A stretch of DNA of 34,853 bases, taken from the NCBI RefSeq assembly GCF_003043455.1, contig NZ_PZGG01000023.1, positions 1 to 34,853 on the forward strand, read 5' to 3'. The position numbers and the translations under genes are program-made. This stretch comes from Staphylococcus simulans. GTDB taxonomy: Bacteria > Bacillota > Bacilli > Staphylococcales > Staphylococcaceae. The notes beneath the pieces were generated by a model. That model searched no databases. It saw only the letters and a list, made by a program, of their open reading frames with translations, and was not told the origin of the DNA. Positions within the stretch are counted from its first letter, which is position 1. Every line of letters starts with the position of its first letter. Below are positions 1 to 12,898 of the stretch, piece after piece.

Positions 1-204
<204 letters not shown>

Positions 205-326
205 TTTATGATGTTTGACTAGCTCATAACAACTAATTGTTTTAAAACGTCCTTAGGACGTTTGTTAATTTGGAATTAACGTTGACATATTGTCATTCAG
301 TTTTCAATGTTCATTTAAAATAATAA
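205..326 (-). other. 16S rRNA leader with three tandem hairpins and boxA-like element
   Basis: This spacer lies between tRNA-Ala and 16S. Read on the minus strand it contains a boxA-like TTGAAAACT (299-307). Three perfect hairpins then follow almost without gaps: 283-295 (TGACA stem, 3-base loop), 264-280 (7-bp GTTAATT stem, 3-base loop) and 245-263 (8-bp AAACGTCC stem, 3-base loop). I infer a role in antitermination or in forming the 16S processing region. I found no convincing -35/-10 pair here. Confidence 0.6.
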
Positions 327-402
327 TGGTGGAGACTAGCGGGATCGAACCGCTGACCTCCTGCGTGCAAAGCAGGCGCTCTCCCAGCTGAGCTAAGCCC
401 CC
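327..402 (-). tRNA. tRNA-Ala (TGC)
   Basis: 76 nt with the 3' CCA encoded. The 7-bp acceptor stem starts GGGGGCT. The anticodon loop holds TGC and the T-arm has GGTTCGATCCC. It is the last tRNA before the 16S gene. Confidence 0.97.
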
Positions 403-418
403 ATTATACAATTAAGAG

Positions 419-492
419 TCGGGAAGACAGGATTCGAACCTGCGACCCCTTGGTCCCAAACCAAGTGCTCTACCAAGCTGAGCTACTTCCCG
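419..492 (-). tRNA. tRNA-Pro (TGG)
   Basis: 74 nt ending at the discriminator A; the CCA end is not encoded. The acceptor stem CGGGAAG pairs perfectly with CTTCCCG. The anticodon is TGG and the T-loop is GGTTCGAATCC. Confidence 0.96.
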
Positions 493-522
493 TTATTAAA
501 TTATTAAATAATAAATATAAAA

Positions 523-599
523 TGGCGCGCCCGATAGGAGTCGAACCCATAACCTCTTGATCCGTAGTCAAACGCTCTATCCAGTTGAGCTACGGGCGC
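523..599 (-). tRNA. tRNA-Arg (ACG)
   Basis: 77 nt with encoded CCA. The acceptor stem GCGCCCG pairs perfectly with CGGGCGC. The anticodon ACG is normally modified to ICG by TadA, which would let it read CGU, CGC and CGA. Confidence 0.97.
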
Positions 600-616
600 A
601 TGTTTTATAATATATA

Positions 617-705
617 TGGTGCCGAGGACCGGAATCGAACCGGTACGGTAATCACTTACCGCAGGATTTTAAGTCCTGTGCGTCTGCCAGTTCCGCCACC
701 CCGGC
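617..705 (-). tRNA. tRNA-Leu (TAA)
   Basis: 89 nt, class II tRNA with a long variable arm (stem around 641-661) and encoded CCA. The anticodon is TAA, reading UUA and UUG. The acceptor stem starts GCCGGGG. Confidence 0.97.
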
Positions 706-720
706 ATCATAAAATAAAAA

Positions 721-795
721 TGGAGCAGAAGACGGGATTCGAACCCGCGACCCCAACCTTGGCAAGGTTGTATTCTACCGCTGAACTACTTCTGC
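721..795 (-). tRNA. tRNA-Gly (GCC)
   Basis: 75 nt with encoded CCA. The acceptor stem starts GCAGAAG and the anticodon is GCC. The T-loop GGTTCGAATCC is canonical, so it looks like a translational tRNA rather than one of the cell-wall-specific staphylococcal Gly tRNAs that lack canonical features. Confidence 0.96.
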
Positions 796-822
796 ATGAT
801 TCAGTTAAAATCGGAAAACTGA

Positions 823-895
823 TGAGCCATAGAGGATTCGAACCTCTGACCCTCTGATTAAAAGTCAGATGCTCTACCAACTGAGCTAATGGCTC
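823..895 (-). tRNA. tRNA-Lys (TTT)
   Basis: 73 nt ending at the discriminator A; CCA is not encoded. The acceptor stem starts GAGCCAT and the anticodon is TTT, flanked by the usual loop residues. Confidence 0.96.
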
Positions 896-907
896 ATAGC
901 TTTAAAA

Positions 908-983
<76 letters not shown>

Positions 984-991
984 TATTTAAA

Positions 992-1067
992 TGGTGGAGA
1001 ATGACGGGTTCGAACCGCCGACCCTCTGCTTGTAAGGCAGATGCTCTCCCAGCTGAGCTAATTCTCC
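992..1067 (-). tRNA. tRNA-Val (TAC)
   Basis: 76 nt with encoded CCA. The acceptor stem starts GGAGAAT and the anticodon is TAC. It is the first tRNA after 5S, separated from it by about 11 bases. Confidence 0.97.
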
Positions 1068-1078
1068 GAATTATATTG

Positions 1079-1193
1079 CCTGGCAACGTCCTACTCTTGC
1101 GGAACGTAAGTCCGACTACCATCGGCGCTAAAGAGCTTAACTTCTGTGTTCGGCATGGGAACAGGTGTGACCTCTTTGCCATTGTCACCAGAC
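1079..1193 (-). rRNA. 5S ribosomal RNA
   Basis: About 115 nt. The minus strand starts TCTGGTGACAATGGC and includes the conserved 5S segments CACACCTGTTCCCATGCCG and GAACACAGAAGTTAAGCTC; the ends pair (TCTGG with the CCAGG region). It lies at the start of the operon, ahead of the tRNAs and 16S, with no 16S or 23S upstream between it and lysS. Its maturation would be expected to use RNase M5, encoded at 28396-28947. Ends are good to within a few bases. Confidence 0.95.
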
Positions 1194-1340
1194 AATATTT
1201 TAAATTATTTAATTATGTGCGTTTCAATAACTCACTTAAATTATTTTAACTTCTTTCGTTAACATTTGCAATAGTCAATTTTACACTCAGTTAAAATCTT
1301 TTTTACAAATCTGTAACGCGTTCTTTTTGACGACCCTTTA

Positions 1341-1369
1341 ATATTACTACATTCGGTCTTTTATGTCAA
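1341..1369 (-). promoter_or_regulatory. rRNA operon promoter P2 (candidate)
   Basis: A perfect -35 TTGACA (1364-1369) is followed after 17 bases by TAATAT (1341-1346). It lies 150 bases upstream of 5S on the minus strand and is the best -35 match in the region. Tandem promoters are usual for Firmicutes rrn operons. Confidence 0.65.
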
Positions 1370-1453
1370 CACTTACGTATCATCTTTTTTAAGAATTTAT
1401 ATTCATGCAAGATTGCTCATAAAACGTTGCTTTATTTCGTAGAACAATTAACA

Positions 1454-1481
1454 ATTATACAGGGTTTTAAAAATTATGCAA
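1454..1481 (-). promoter_or_regulatory. rRNA operon promoter P1 (candidate)
   Basis: A perfect -10 TATAAT (1454-1459) is preceded after 16 bases by TTGCAT (1476-1481). An A/T-rich stretch just upstream (1490-1512) could act as an UP element. It lies about 110 bases ahead of the P2 candidate. Apart from these two promoters and the lysS terminator, I see nothing else in the 1194-1641 gap. Confidence 0.55.
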
Positions 1482-1580
1482 GTGCTTTGCGAAAGTTTTT
1501 TTAAAGATATTTACAATTGCCGACCTCCCTCTCTTTTTATAAGAAATCATCTGCTTTTTCAGGCGCTTTATACATACAAA

Positions 1581-1614
1581 AGCAGGCGTGTCTCAAAAGG
1601 CGACACGCCTGCTT
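1581..1614 (-). terminator. Terminator of lysS
   Basis: A strong hairpin with a stem of about 12 bp (AGCAGGCGTGTC and complement), followed on the minus strand by TTTTG. It begins 28 bases past the lysS stop and separates lysS from the rRNA operon. Confidence 0.9.
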
Positions 1615-1641
1615 AATTATTTATTTTGTTAAGTACTCAGT

Positions 1642-4139
<2,498 letters not shown>

Positions 4140-4169
4140 AATTATTACCTCTCAATCTATCTCTTACGT

Positions 4170-4638
4170 TTATTGAACTTTTTTCACAGTTTCGTTAGGA
4201 ACAGTTATATCTTTAATTTTAGTTTGTGTTCTTGGCTCTACCTTATTTGGTGCAATCTCTTGCAGCGGAATTAAGACAAAAGCACGTTCTGTCATTCGTG
4301 GATGCGGAATCGTCAAATCTTCTTCTTCAATGATTTGGTCACCATATAACAGGATATCGATATCTAAAGTACGCGGACCCCAACGTTCTTTACGTACACG
4401 ATGTAGTTGCTGTTCAATTGCCAAACCACTTTCAAGAACTGCTTTCGGTGATAATTCTGTTTGAATTTCTACACATAAATTTAAGAAATCCGGTTGTTCG
4501 ACATAACCGACAGGTTCAGTTTCATAAAATGATGAAACTTTCACTACTTTAATACCAGGTTGTTCATCTAATAAACGTATCGCTTCTTTTAATTGGTTTT
4601 CTCGGTCTCCGACATTGCTGCCGAGTCCTAAAAATACA

Positions 4639-4646
<8 letters not shown>
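4170..4646 (-). CDS. folK: 2-amino-4-hydroxy-6-hydroxymethyldihydropteridine pyrophosphokinase
   Basis: HPPK transfers pyrophosphate from ATP to 6-hydroxymethyl-dihydropterin, the step before DHPS in folate synthesis. At 158 residues it is typical. The N-terminal [15 protein letters not shown] (5-19) and the signature [15 protein letters not shown] (88-102) are visible, with Mg-binding D95 and D97. Start ATG, RBS AAGGGTG. It overlaps the end of folB by 8 bases, so translation is likely coupled. Confidence 0.97.
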
Positions 4647-5837
<1,191 letters not shown>

Positions 5838-5885
5838 TTAACATATGACCGACCCCAAGCGTTCAAAAGGTGTTTGAAATGAAAA

Positions 5886-5929
5886 AACCGCCGTACCATT
5901 TCTCAAAAAGAGAAATGTGCACGGCAGTT
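5886..5929 (-). terminator. Terminator of cysK
   Basis: A long hairpin on the minus strand (AACTGCCGT pairing with ACGGCGGTT, extended by a GAGAAAT inner stem) is followed by TTTTTTC. It starts 15 bases after the cysK stop. Confidence 0.9.
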
Positions 5930-5943
5930 CATCAATGTTTGAC

Positions 5944-6879
5944 TTATTTACCTTCAAAAGAATATAAAGGTGTAGATAAGTAACGTTCACCATTACTTGG
6001 AAGTACAGTGACAACTGTTTTACCTTTACCTAATTCTTTTGCTTTTTCGATTGCCGCATAGATTGCAGCACCTGAAGAAATACCTGCTAAGATACCTTCT
6101 TCTTTAGCAACTCTGCGTGAAGTTTCCATTGCAGTTTCGTTGCCGATTTTAACAACTTCATCATAAATGTTTGTGTTTAATGTGTCAGGAACGAAACCTG
6201 CGCCTAAACCTTGTAATTTATGAGGACCTGGTTCGCCGCCGCTTAAGACTGGAGAACCTTCTGGTTCGATTGCTACGATTTGAATGCTAGGGTATTTTTC
6301 TTTTAAGACTTTACCTACACCACTTAATGTACCGCCAGTACCGACACCTGCTAAGAATGCATCGATTGTACGGCCTTCGAATTGTTCTACAAGTTCAGGA
6401 CCTGTTGTCAATTCATGGATAAGTGGGTTAGCTGGGTTTTCGAATTGTTGTGGTTCATAGTAACCATACTCTTCTTTTAATTCTTTTGCTTTTTTAATAG
6501 CACCTTTCATTGCTTCAGATCCAGGTGTTAATACAACTTCTGCACCGTATGCTTTTAATAAGTTACGACGCTCTTGGCTCATTGTTTCAGGCATTGTGAA
6601 GACAGCTTTGTAACCTTTTGCTGCTGCAACAAATGCTAAACCGATACCTGTGTTACCACTTGTAGGTTCGACGATTGTATCACCTGGTTTGATTTTTCCT
6701 TCTTGTTCAGCACGTTCGATCATCGCTAAAGCGATACGGTCTTTTACTGAACCACCTGGGTTTTGATACTCTAATTTAACATAAACATCTGCAGCATCTT
6801 CTGGTACGATGTTGTTCAATTTAACTACAGGTGTATCTCCAATCAGTTGTACAATGTTATCTACGGGTTTATTTGCCAT
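5944..6879 (-). CDS. cysK: Cysteine synthase A (O-acetylserine sulfhydrylase)
   Basis: PLP enzyme that makes cysteine from O-acetylserine and sulfide. At 311 residues it is typical. The PLP lysine is K46 in [11 protein letters not shown]. The [11 protein letters not shown] loop lies at about 68-78, the phosphate-binding [10 protein letters not shown] near 176, and SSGAA near 263. Start ATG, RBS AAGGAG. It is monocistronic by the look of it: a terminator follows directly and the hslO terminator lies upstream. In staphylococci cysK is under CymR control. I could not identify a convincing CymR box or promoter in the upstream 245 bases. Confidence 0.97.
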   Translation of the reverse strand: MANKPVDNIVQLIGDTPVVKLNNIVPEDAADVYVKLEYQNPGGSVKDRIALAMIERAEQEGKIKPGDTIVEPTSGNTGIGLAFVAAAKGYKAVFTMPETMSQERRNLLKAYGAEVVLTPGSEAMKGAIKKAKELKEEYGYYEPQQFENPANPLIHELTTGPELVEQFEGRTIDAFLAGVGTGGTLSGVGKVLKEKYPSIQIVAIEPEGSPVLSGGEPGPHKLQGLGAGFVPDTLNTNIYDEVVKIGNETAMETSRRVAKEEGILAGISSGAAIYAAIEKAKELGKGKTVVTVLPSNGERYLSTPLYSFEGK

Positions 6880-7124
6880 AAAAAAACGCTCCTTTATTCT
6901 TAAAAGATATTTAATTAAGTCACCAGAACCTCATTAATAATACCCCGAAACAATTCAATTCTGATGCTTAGTCATGCCATTATTTCTATTAAACCTTATC
7001 TATTTCATCGGATATTATTATTTTATCAGATTTATACATTGTTCCACAAGTTCATTGTTTCTATTCTTTATTATTTCCTCTTTTCCCATAAAAGAAACGT
7101 CTTACACTGTGATTCGTTACAGTA

Positions 7125-7155
7125 AAAAAGCGAGACGTTCGGTCGTCTCGCTTTT
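7125..7155 (-). terminator. Terminator of hslO (bidirectional)
   Basis: An inverted repeat of AGCGAGACG with a 6-base loop, flanked by A/T runs on both sides; on the minus strand it ends in TTTTTT. It lies directly past the hslO stop. Confidence 0.9.
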
Positions 7156-7163
7156 CAATGTGT

Positions 7164-8051
7164 TTATTTAGCATGCAATTCTTCGATTAAGCCTTTAAGT
7201 TCCGCTTCACTATAGTGATATTTCGTACGGCAGAAATGACATTCTGCTTCTGCACCATGATCTTCATCAATCATGCTTTGAATTTCAGCTTCACCTAAAC
7301 CTTTAATCGCATTTAAGAATTTTTCATGACTGCAGTTACATTCGAATTTTACTGGTACTGTTTCTAAGAATTTCACATGTTCTTTACCTAAAATCTCAGT
7401 CAATAGTTCTTCTGGTGATAAACCTTGGTCAATCAATTGAGATACTGGTGTCATGTGTGTAATGGCTTGTTCTACTTTTTCAATTGTTTCTTCTTTGGCG
7501 TTCGGCATTACTTGAATAATAAAACCGCCCGCTGCTTTGATAGAGTTGTCTGGATTTACAAGCACACCTAAACCAACAGATGATGGAACTTGTTCACTTG
7601 TCGCATAGTAGTAAGTGAAATCTTCACCTAGTTCACCTGAAACAATCGGGCTTGAACCAGAGAAGTAATCTTTCATGCCCACATCTTTAACAACTGTTAA
7701 TGTACCTTCAGTACCTACAGCACGTTTCACATCTAATTTACCTTGGTCATTTAATGGGAAGTGCGTTTGTGGATTCGTAACGTATGCGCGCACATCACCT
7801 TTCGCATTCGCATCTGCCACAATACGTCCGATTGGACCTTGTCCATCTACAGTAACTGTTAGTTTTTGGTCACCTTTCAACATTGCTCCCATCATAACAG
7901 TTGCTGTCATTGTACGACCTAAAGCTGCTGATGCTGTCGGCCATGTATAATGTCTTGTTTGTCCTTCTTGCACTGCATTGGTAGTTACCGCAGCATACGC
8001 ACGAATATCTCCATCAAACGCAAGTGCTTTTACTATATAGTCTTGAGTCAT
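7164..8051 (-). CDS. hslO: 33 kDa redox-regulated chaperone Hsp33
   Basis: Cytoplasmic holdase activated by oxidation. At 295 residues it is full length. The C-terminal zinc-binding switch is intact: C238-x-C240 and C271-x-x-C274. The N-terminal substrate-binding domain begins [19 protein letters not shown]. Start ATG; a weak AAAGAGG lies further upstream than usual. It lies between ftsH and cysK, as in Bacillus, although the coaX (type III pantothenate kinase) gene that separates ftsH and hslO in Bacillus is absent. Terminators lie on both sides. Confidence 0.97.
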   Translation of the reverse strand: MTQDYIVKALAFDGDIRAYAAVTTNAVQEGQTRHYTWPTASAALGRTMTATVMMGAMLKGDQKLTVTVDGQGPIGRIVADANAKGDVRAYVTNPQTHFPLNDQGKLDVKRAVGTEGTLTVVKDVGMKDYFSGSSPIVSGELGEDFTYYYATSEQVPSSVGLGVLVNPDNSIKAAGGFIIQVMPNAKEETIEKVEQAITHMTPVSQLIDQGLSPEELLTEILGKEHVKFLETVPVKFECNCSHEKFLNAIKGLGEAEIQSMIDEDHGAEAECHFCRTKYHYSEAELKGLIEELHAK

Positions 8052-8120
8052 ATCTTTTTACGCCTCTTTCTTTCACTTAATTTTCAACATTTATGAGTTC
8101 ATCGTTCAATTATTTTCGTT

Positions 8121-8167
8121 AAAAAATCTCTTTCTGCGTATTCCTAATGATAGCAGAAAGAGATTTT
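8121..8167 (-). terminator. Terminator of ftsH (bidirectional)
   Basis: A perfect 15-bp stem (AAAATCTCTTTCTGC and complement, 8123-8137 with 8153-8167) around a 15-base loop, running into TTTTTT on the minus strand. Confidence 0.92.
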
Positions 8168-8203
8168 AATCTACATTATTTAGTTTCAGACAATAGAATC
8201 GTC

Positions 8204-10306
8204 TTATTTATCGTTTCGATGTTCAGAGTCATCTTTGTCTTTAGCTTCATGTGGTGTGTCATCTTCAGCTGCTTCATCAGAACGTTTTGCTTCTTGATGT
8301 GCTTCTGATTCTTTTTGACGTTTTTCTTGCTCGTCTACTTCAGCTTCTTCTTCTTGATATTCCTTGTCTTCTTCACGAACTTCTTCAAGGATTTCATCAT
8401 AAGATTTACCGAATTTACCTTCTTGGAACTCTTCATCACCTTGTTTAACAACTTTCGCTTCATCATAATTCACTTCAGGTAATTTACCTTCGTAGAATAA
8501 TGAATGGATTTGTTCACGTACTAATGTTTCTTCTGTCAACAATGTCTTAGCGATAAGTTTAAGTTGATCTTCATGTTCAAGCAGGATTTGTTTACAACGT
8601 TCATATTGTTCTTTGATGATACGTTGTACTTCTTTATCGATTTCATAAGCGATTTGACCAGAGTATTCTGGTTCGCCTTGCATATCTTTACCTAAGAACA
8701 CTTGACCGCCGCTCTTCGTAAACTGCATTGGTCCGAGTTTCTTACTCATACCATATTCAGTTACCATTGAGCGCGCAATTTGTGTTGCACGTTCGAAGTC
8801 GTTTGATGCACCTGTAGACACTTCATTGAAGTTGATATCTTCAGATACTCGACCACCGAGCAAGCCGCAAATCTTATCAAGCAATTCTGGCTCTGTCATT
8901 AAGAAGCGATCTTGTTTTGGTAACATCATCGCATAACCGCCAGCTTGTCCACGTGGTACGATTGTAACTTTGTGTACCACTTCAGCTTCATCAAGCACCA
9001 TACCGATAATTGTATGTCCTGCTTCATGGTGCGCGACGATATTACGTTCTTTCTCAGAAATGACACGAGATTTCTTAGCTGGACCTGCGATAACACGGTC
9101 TGTTGCTTCTTCAATATCTCGCATGTCGATTTTCTTCTTGCCGTCACGAACTGCTACTAATGAAGCTTCGTTCAGCAAGTTTTCTAAATCGGCACCAGAG
9201 AAGCCTGGTGTTCTTTGCGCAACTGCTTTTAAGTCTACTGTTTCATCTAAAGGTTTGTTTCTGGCATGTACGTATAGAATCGCTTCACGGCCTTTAACAT
9301 CTGGACGACCGACTTGGATTTGTCTGTCGAAACGACCTGGACGTAATAACGCTGGGTCAAGGATATCAGGACGGTTTGTTGCCGCAATCATGATAATACC
9401 TTCATTTTCGCCGAAGCCATCCATTTCAACTAATAATTGGTTCAATGTTTGTTCACGTTCATCGTGACCACCGCCGACACCGGCCCCACGTTGACGACCT
9501 ACTGCGTCAATCTCATCAATGAAGATGATACAAGGTGCGTTTTTCTTCGCATTATCGAATAAATCACGAACACGGCTGGCACCGACACCGACGAACATTT
9601 CAACGAAGTCAGAACCACTGATTGTGAAGAATGGTACGCCTGCTTCACCAGCTACGGCACGGGCAAGCAATGTTTTACCTGTACCTGGAGGGCCGACTAA
9701 GAGTACCCCTTTAGGGATTCTTGAGCCCATTTCTTTGAATTTCTTATTGTCTTTTAAGAAGTCGACAATTTCGATTAATTCTTGTTTTTCCTCGTCTGCA
9801 CCGGCTACGTCAGAGAAACGTACACGACGTTTTTGGTTATCGTACATTTTAGCTTTGGATTTACCAAAGTTCATCATACGACCGCCGCCTCCGCCGCCTT
9901 GCGCTTGACTAAGGAAGAATATGAATAATAAAGCAATAACCAATACTGGAATCAATGTTGAAAGAATACTCACAAATACGCTTTGTTTTTCTTCTTCTTT
10001 AACTGTAAATTTCAAATCTTTTTGTTTTTGTGCTTCACCTGTGACTTTTTGTAAGTCTTTTTCGTTATTATATAGCATCGTTGAAGAATAATCTTCACCG
10101 TTCTTGGTCTTTCCAGTGATCATATAAACGTTCTGCTCAGGCTGAACTTCGATTGATTTCAAATCGCCTTTTTCAAGTTTTTCGAAGAACTGTGTATATG
10201 ATAGTTGTTTCGGCATGTTGCCGTTACCATTCAGCCAGGAAAATAAACCGAATATAAAAACGCCAATGATTGCGATTACAAGCACATTGCGAAAAGCTTT
10301 CTGCAT
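8204..10306 (-). CDS. ftsH: ATP-dependent zinc metalloprotease FtsH
   Basis: Membrane-anchored AAA+ protease that degrades misfolded membrane proteins and regulators. The 700 residues include TM1 (8-25), an extracytoplasmic segment, TM2 (110-133), a glycine-rich linker (137-142), Walker A GPPGTGKT (205-212), Walker B IFIDEID (261-267) and the zinc motif HEAGH (427-431). The last 70 or so residues are a very acidic, Glu/Lys-rich tail without predicted fold; such charged tails are variable among Firmicutes. Start ATG with RBS AGGAGGA. It follows hpt (tilS-hpt-ftsH as in Bacillus) and has its own promoter candidate at 10356-10384. Confidence 0.98.
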   Translation of the reverse strand: MQKAFRNVLVIAIIGVFIFGLFSWLNGNGNMPKQLSYTQFFEKLEKGDLKSIEVQPEQNVYMITGKTKNGEDYSSTMLYNNEKDLQKVTGEAQKQKDLKFTVKEEEKQSVFVSILSTLIPVLVIALLFIFFLSQAQGGGGGGRMMNFGKSKAKMYDNQKRRVRFSDVAGADEEKQELIEIVDFLKDNKKFKEMGSRIPKGVLLVGPPGTGKTLLARAVAGEAGVPFFTISGSDFVEMFVGVGASRVRDLFDNAKKNAPCIIFIDEIDAVGRQRGAGVGGGHDEREQTLNQLLVEMDGFGENEGIIMIAATNRPDILDPALLRPGRFDRQIQVGRPDVKGREAILYVHARNKPLDETVDLKAVAQRTPGFSGADLENLLNEASLVAVRDGKKKIDMRDIEEATDRVIAGPAKKSRVISEKERNIVAHHEAGHTIIGMVLDEAEVVHKVTIVPRGQAGGYAMMLPKQDRFLMTEPELLDKICGLLGGRVSEDINFNEVSTGASNDFERATQIARSMVTEYGMSKKLGPMQFTKSGGQVFLGKDMQGEPEYSGQIAYEIDKEVQRIIKEQYERCKQILLEHEDQLKLIAKTLLTEETLVREQIHSLFYEGKLPEVNYDEAKVVKQGDEEFQEGKFGKSYDEILEEVREEDKEYQEEEAEVDEQEKRQKESEAHQEAKRSDEAAEDDTPHEAKDKDDSEHRNDK

Positions 10307-10355
10307 GCGTTTTTTCCTCCTACTCCAATAATAAAACTAACAAAAATTGTAACAC

Positions 10356-10384
10356 AATATAACTTTTAATGGCTAGTATTTCAA
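10356..10384 (-). promoter_or_regulatory. SigA-type promoter of ftsH (candidate)
   Basis: TTGAAA (10379-10384), a 17-base spacer, then TATATT (10356-10361). This leaves about 43 bases of leader before the ftsH ATG. It lies in the 120-base gap after hpt, and would allow ftsH expression apart from the tilS-hpt transcript. Confidence 0.65.
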
Positions 10385-10426
10385 CTTTGTAGAAAAAGTA
10401 AGCCGACTATAGTATTCATTTGTCGA

Positions 10427-10966
10427 TTATTTTTGATAAATCTCTGGTTTCAATGTTCCGATGTATGGCAAGTTACGATATAACTCCGCATAATCCAAGC
10501 CGTATCCGACTACGAATTCATCTGGAATTTTTCTGCCTACATATTTTGCTTCGATATCTGCTTTACGACGGTTCGGTTTATCAAGTAATGTGACGATTTC
10601 TAAAGAATTCACACGACGAGATTTCAATAGTTCAGTAATTGATTTCAAAGTAGTACCTGTTTCTAGAATATCTTCTACAATCAATACGTCTTTATTCTCA
10701 ATAGAGCTGCCTAAATCTTTTAAGATTTTAACTTCTCCTGTAGATTCAGTACCGCCGTGATAGCTTGATACATCCATAAAATCAATTGCTAAATGTGTAT
10801 CGATGCGTTTGATTAAATCTGACATGAACATTGCTGAACCTTTTAAAATGCCTACACAAACAAGGTCTTTACCAGCATAATCTTCTGTGATTTTTGCTCC
10901 CAGTTCACGGCAGAGTTGTTGGATTTCATCTTCCGTCATCAATATTTCTTTTAAATCTTCCTTCAT
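10427..10966 (-). CDS. hpt: Hypoxanthine phosphoribosyltransferase
   Basis: Purine salvage: converts hypoxanthine (and guanine) with PRPP to IMP (and GMP). At 179 residues it is typical. The PRPP-binding loop VLIVEDILETGTT is at 94-106, and the KGSAMF loop lies at 42-47. Start ATG, RBS AGGAG overlapping the tilS stop, so the two genes are translationally linked. The PRPP it consumes is made by Prs, also in this window. Confidence 0.97.
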   Translation of the reverse strand: MKEDLKEILMTEDEIQQLCRELGAKITEDYAGKDLVCVGILKGSAMFMSDLIKRIDTHLAIDFMDVSSYHGGTESTGEVKILKDLGSSIENKDVLIVEDILETGTTLKSITELLKSRRVNSLEIVTLLDKPNRRKADIEAKYVGRKIPDEFVVGYGLDYAELYRNLPYIGTLKPEIYQK

Positions 10967-10971
10967 TTCGG

Positions 10972-12252
10972 CTACACTCCTAAATTTATTATCTCTAATT
11001 TCCCTTCATAATCTGCCGCAGTGTACAATGTACCTACTGCAATAATCTCCCCTTGTTTATTAAGCAATATGGGCAATCGCTCACGTTCAAATTTAGGAAC
11101 TTTGCGATTGATCATTAAGCGGTTGACTTTCTGATGGCCTTCTTTGTTTGGCAGTACGAAGCGATCTCCCGATTGTCTCGAACGTATTACCATTGGGAAG
11201 TCCGAACCCTCAATATCATCATGAACTATAATGCGGTATGTACCATAATCATAATAACCTGGTTGTGTAATCCGCTGTGGTGTCGTCTCGTTTTTTGTGC
11301 AACCCATTATTATAAATTTATCATACACAATTTGAATATTCCATTTATCTGTCGCATAAATTGTCGCTTGAGATTGAGAATTTTCAATTTGCGCAAACCA
11401 TTCTTGATACGCTTGTTCAGAAATAGGAGAACCTGACACATAAGCCTCAAGCAGTTGGTCCAGTACAATGGTTTTTAACGAATGCGATAATCCATTAAAT
11501 GCAGTACGGTCTACCTGAATCATTTCTGACTGGTGCGTAACATGTTGTTTAATAAAATCATCTGCTGCTTGATGCAATAAATCAAATTGGTCATCATGCC
11601 ATGCTTTTAACTTTAATAACTGAGTGGTATCTAGATGGTCATTCGCATCAATGGCTGGAAAAATTCGATTACGAATATCGTTACGTACATAATGATTATC
11701 TTGGTTAGACGCATCTTCAAAATACGGCACCTGGTACTCAGCTTGATACGCTTTAATAGCTTGTTTATCAATATTCAATAAAGGTCTGACTAAACGATAA
11801 CCGCTTCTCTCCTCTACTTCCTGCATTCCAAGTCTGCTTCTTGTAGACCGTCCTGTCATAAGACGATAGAATATCGTTTCTAACTGGTCATCTAAATGAT
11901 GGGCAGTTAATAAAACAGTAGCGTCTAATGCTTTCATTTCAGATTCAAACCAAGCGTAGCGCTCTTGACGTGCAGCTTGTTGAATACTCTTACCTCTGTC
12001 AGTCAATGCGGATAAATCCAATTCGTGGGTGCGAAGCGGGATATGATGTTGTTGGCAATAACGTTCTAAGAAGGCCGCTTCTTCTAAAGAAGCCGATCTG
12101 ATTCCGTGATTAACATGCAGCACGGTCAGTTGTCGATATGTATGATGATAGTGTGTGGTCAACATATGTAATAATACCATGCTGTCGATACCTGTGGAAA
12201 CCGCTAATGCAAGATGGTCATTTTCAGACCAGCCTTCTGTATAAATATTCAT
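10972..12252 (-). CDS. tilS: tRNA(Ile)-lysidine synthase
   Basis: Modifies C34 of the CAU-anticodon tRNA-Ile to lysidine, using ATP and lysine. The 426 residues show the N-terminal PP-loop ATPase as STGIDS (19-24), a variant of the usual SGGxDS; I recall the same STGIDS form in S. aureus. HVNHGIRSASLEEA (46-59) and TAHHLDDQLET (around 116-126) follow, and the C-terminal domain holds the RSRQSGDRF segment. Start ATG, RBS GAGGTGAGG. hpt follows after 5 bases. Confidence 0.95.
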   Translation of the reverse strand: MNIYTEGWSENDHLALAVSTGIDSMVLLHMLTTHYHHTYRQLTVLHVNHGIRSASLEEAAFLERYCQQHHIPLRTHELDLSALTDRGKSIQQAARQERYAWFESEMKALDATVLLTAHHLDDQLETIFYRLMTGRSTRSRLGMQEVEERSGYRLVRPLLNIDKQAIKAYQAEYQVPYFEDASNQDNHYVRNDIRNRIFPAIDANDHLDTTQLLKLKAWHDDQFDLLHQAADDFIKQHVTHQSEMIQVDRTAFNGLSHSLKTIVLDQLLEAYVSGSPISEQAYQEWFAQIENSQSQATIYATDKWNIQIVYDKFIIMGCTKNETTPQRITQPGYYDYGTYRIIVHDDIEGSDFPMVIRSRQSGDRFVLPNKEGHQKVNRLMINRKVPKFERERLPILLNKQGEIIAVGTLYTAADYEGKLEIINLGV

Positions 12253-12314
12253 ATCCTCACCTCGTCCTCATTTGAAATATATGCATTTATAAAATTTCAG
12301 ACAAAAATAAAAGA

Positions 12315-12336
12315 GACTGTTCCCTTCGAAACAGTC
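12315..12336 (-). terminator. Terminator after the S1-domain gene
   Basis: A 7-bp perfect stem GACTGTT/AACAGTC with an 8-base loop, followed on the minus strand by CTCTTTTATTTTT. It lies between the S1-domain gene and tilS, so tilS probably has a separate promoter or is reached by read-through; I could not identify a clear promoter in the remaining 60 bases. Confidence 0.8.
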
Positions 12337-12353
12337 ATCTGCTTTATGTTGAA

Positions 12354-12764
12354 TTATCGTCTTGAACCTCTTCCGCCGCGTCTTGATTCAGCTTGGCGTT
12401 TGATAGACGTCATTTTTTCTTCGCTATCTTTTAAGAAGTTGCTTAATTTCTTTTCAAAGTCCTCTGGTTTGTTATGTGATGGTTTGCCATGACCGCCATG
12501 GCCGCCTCTATGATGTTGTCTTTTCGGACGATCTTTCGCTTTTTTAATTGAAAGACTGATTTTACCGTCGTCAGCAACAGATAGTACCTTAACTTCTACT
12601 TCATCTCCAACAGACAAGTGGTCTTCCACATTTTCAACATAATTGTCTGCAACTTCACTGATGTGAACTAAGCCACTTTTCCCTCCAGGCAATTCTACAA
12701 ACGCACCAAATTTTTTGATACCAGTGACTTTCCCTTTAAGCTTGCTTCCTACTTCGATTGACAT
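12354..12764 (-). CDS. S1-domain RNA-binding protein (YabR-like)
   Basis: 136 residues. One S1 RNA-binding domain (about 3-76) contains [19 protein letters not shown], the [10 protein letters not shown] segment and the closing [12 protein letters not shown] basic, Gly/His-rich low-complexity tail (80-100) and a charged helical end follow. Its place between divIC and tilS matches yabR of Bacillus. Known single-S1 proteins of this type bind RNA or ribosomes; the specific role is not established to my knowledge. RBS: GGAGG is 14 bases upstream, and a weak AGGA is closer, so the start is fairly but not fully certain. It has its own promoter. Confidence 0.88.
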   Translation of the reverse strand: MSIEVGSKLKGKVTGIKKFGAFVELPGGKSGLVHISEVADNYVENVEDHLSVGDEVEVKVLSVADDGKISLSIKKAKDRPKRQHHRGGHGGHGKPSHNKPEDFEKKLSNFLKDSEEKMTSIKRQAESRRGGRGSRR

Positions 12765-12808
12765 ATCCTAAATAAATCCTCCGATTTCTTTCAATTTTAC
12801 TTAACTCT

Positions 12809-12837
12809 ATTATATGCTTGTTACACTAATTTAACAA
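12809..12837 (-). promoter_or_regulatory. SigA-type promoter of the S1-domain gene
   Basis: TTGTTA (12832-12837), a 17-base spacer, then perfect TATAAT (12809-12814), about 45 bases ahead of the ATG. Confidence 0.75.
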
Positions 12838-12898
12838 TGGCATATCAGTTAAAACAGTTAGATATTATACTTTTCTTACATTAAAAACACATCAGACG

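Noticed and set aside
6974..7171. 65-codon hydrophobic plus-strand frame upstream of cysK
   Set aside because: No ribosome binding site, it runs through the hslO terminator, and the composition is that of translated AT-rich spacer.
8970..9908. Long plus-strand frames opposite ftsH
   Set aside because: Shadows of the ftsH coding sequence; no RBS or family resemblance.
10972..12252. Degenerate ATP loop in TilS (STGIDS instead of SGGxDS)
   Set aside because: As far as I recall the S. aureus enzyme has the same variant, so it is a genus trait rather than an inactive copy.
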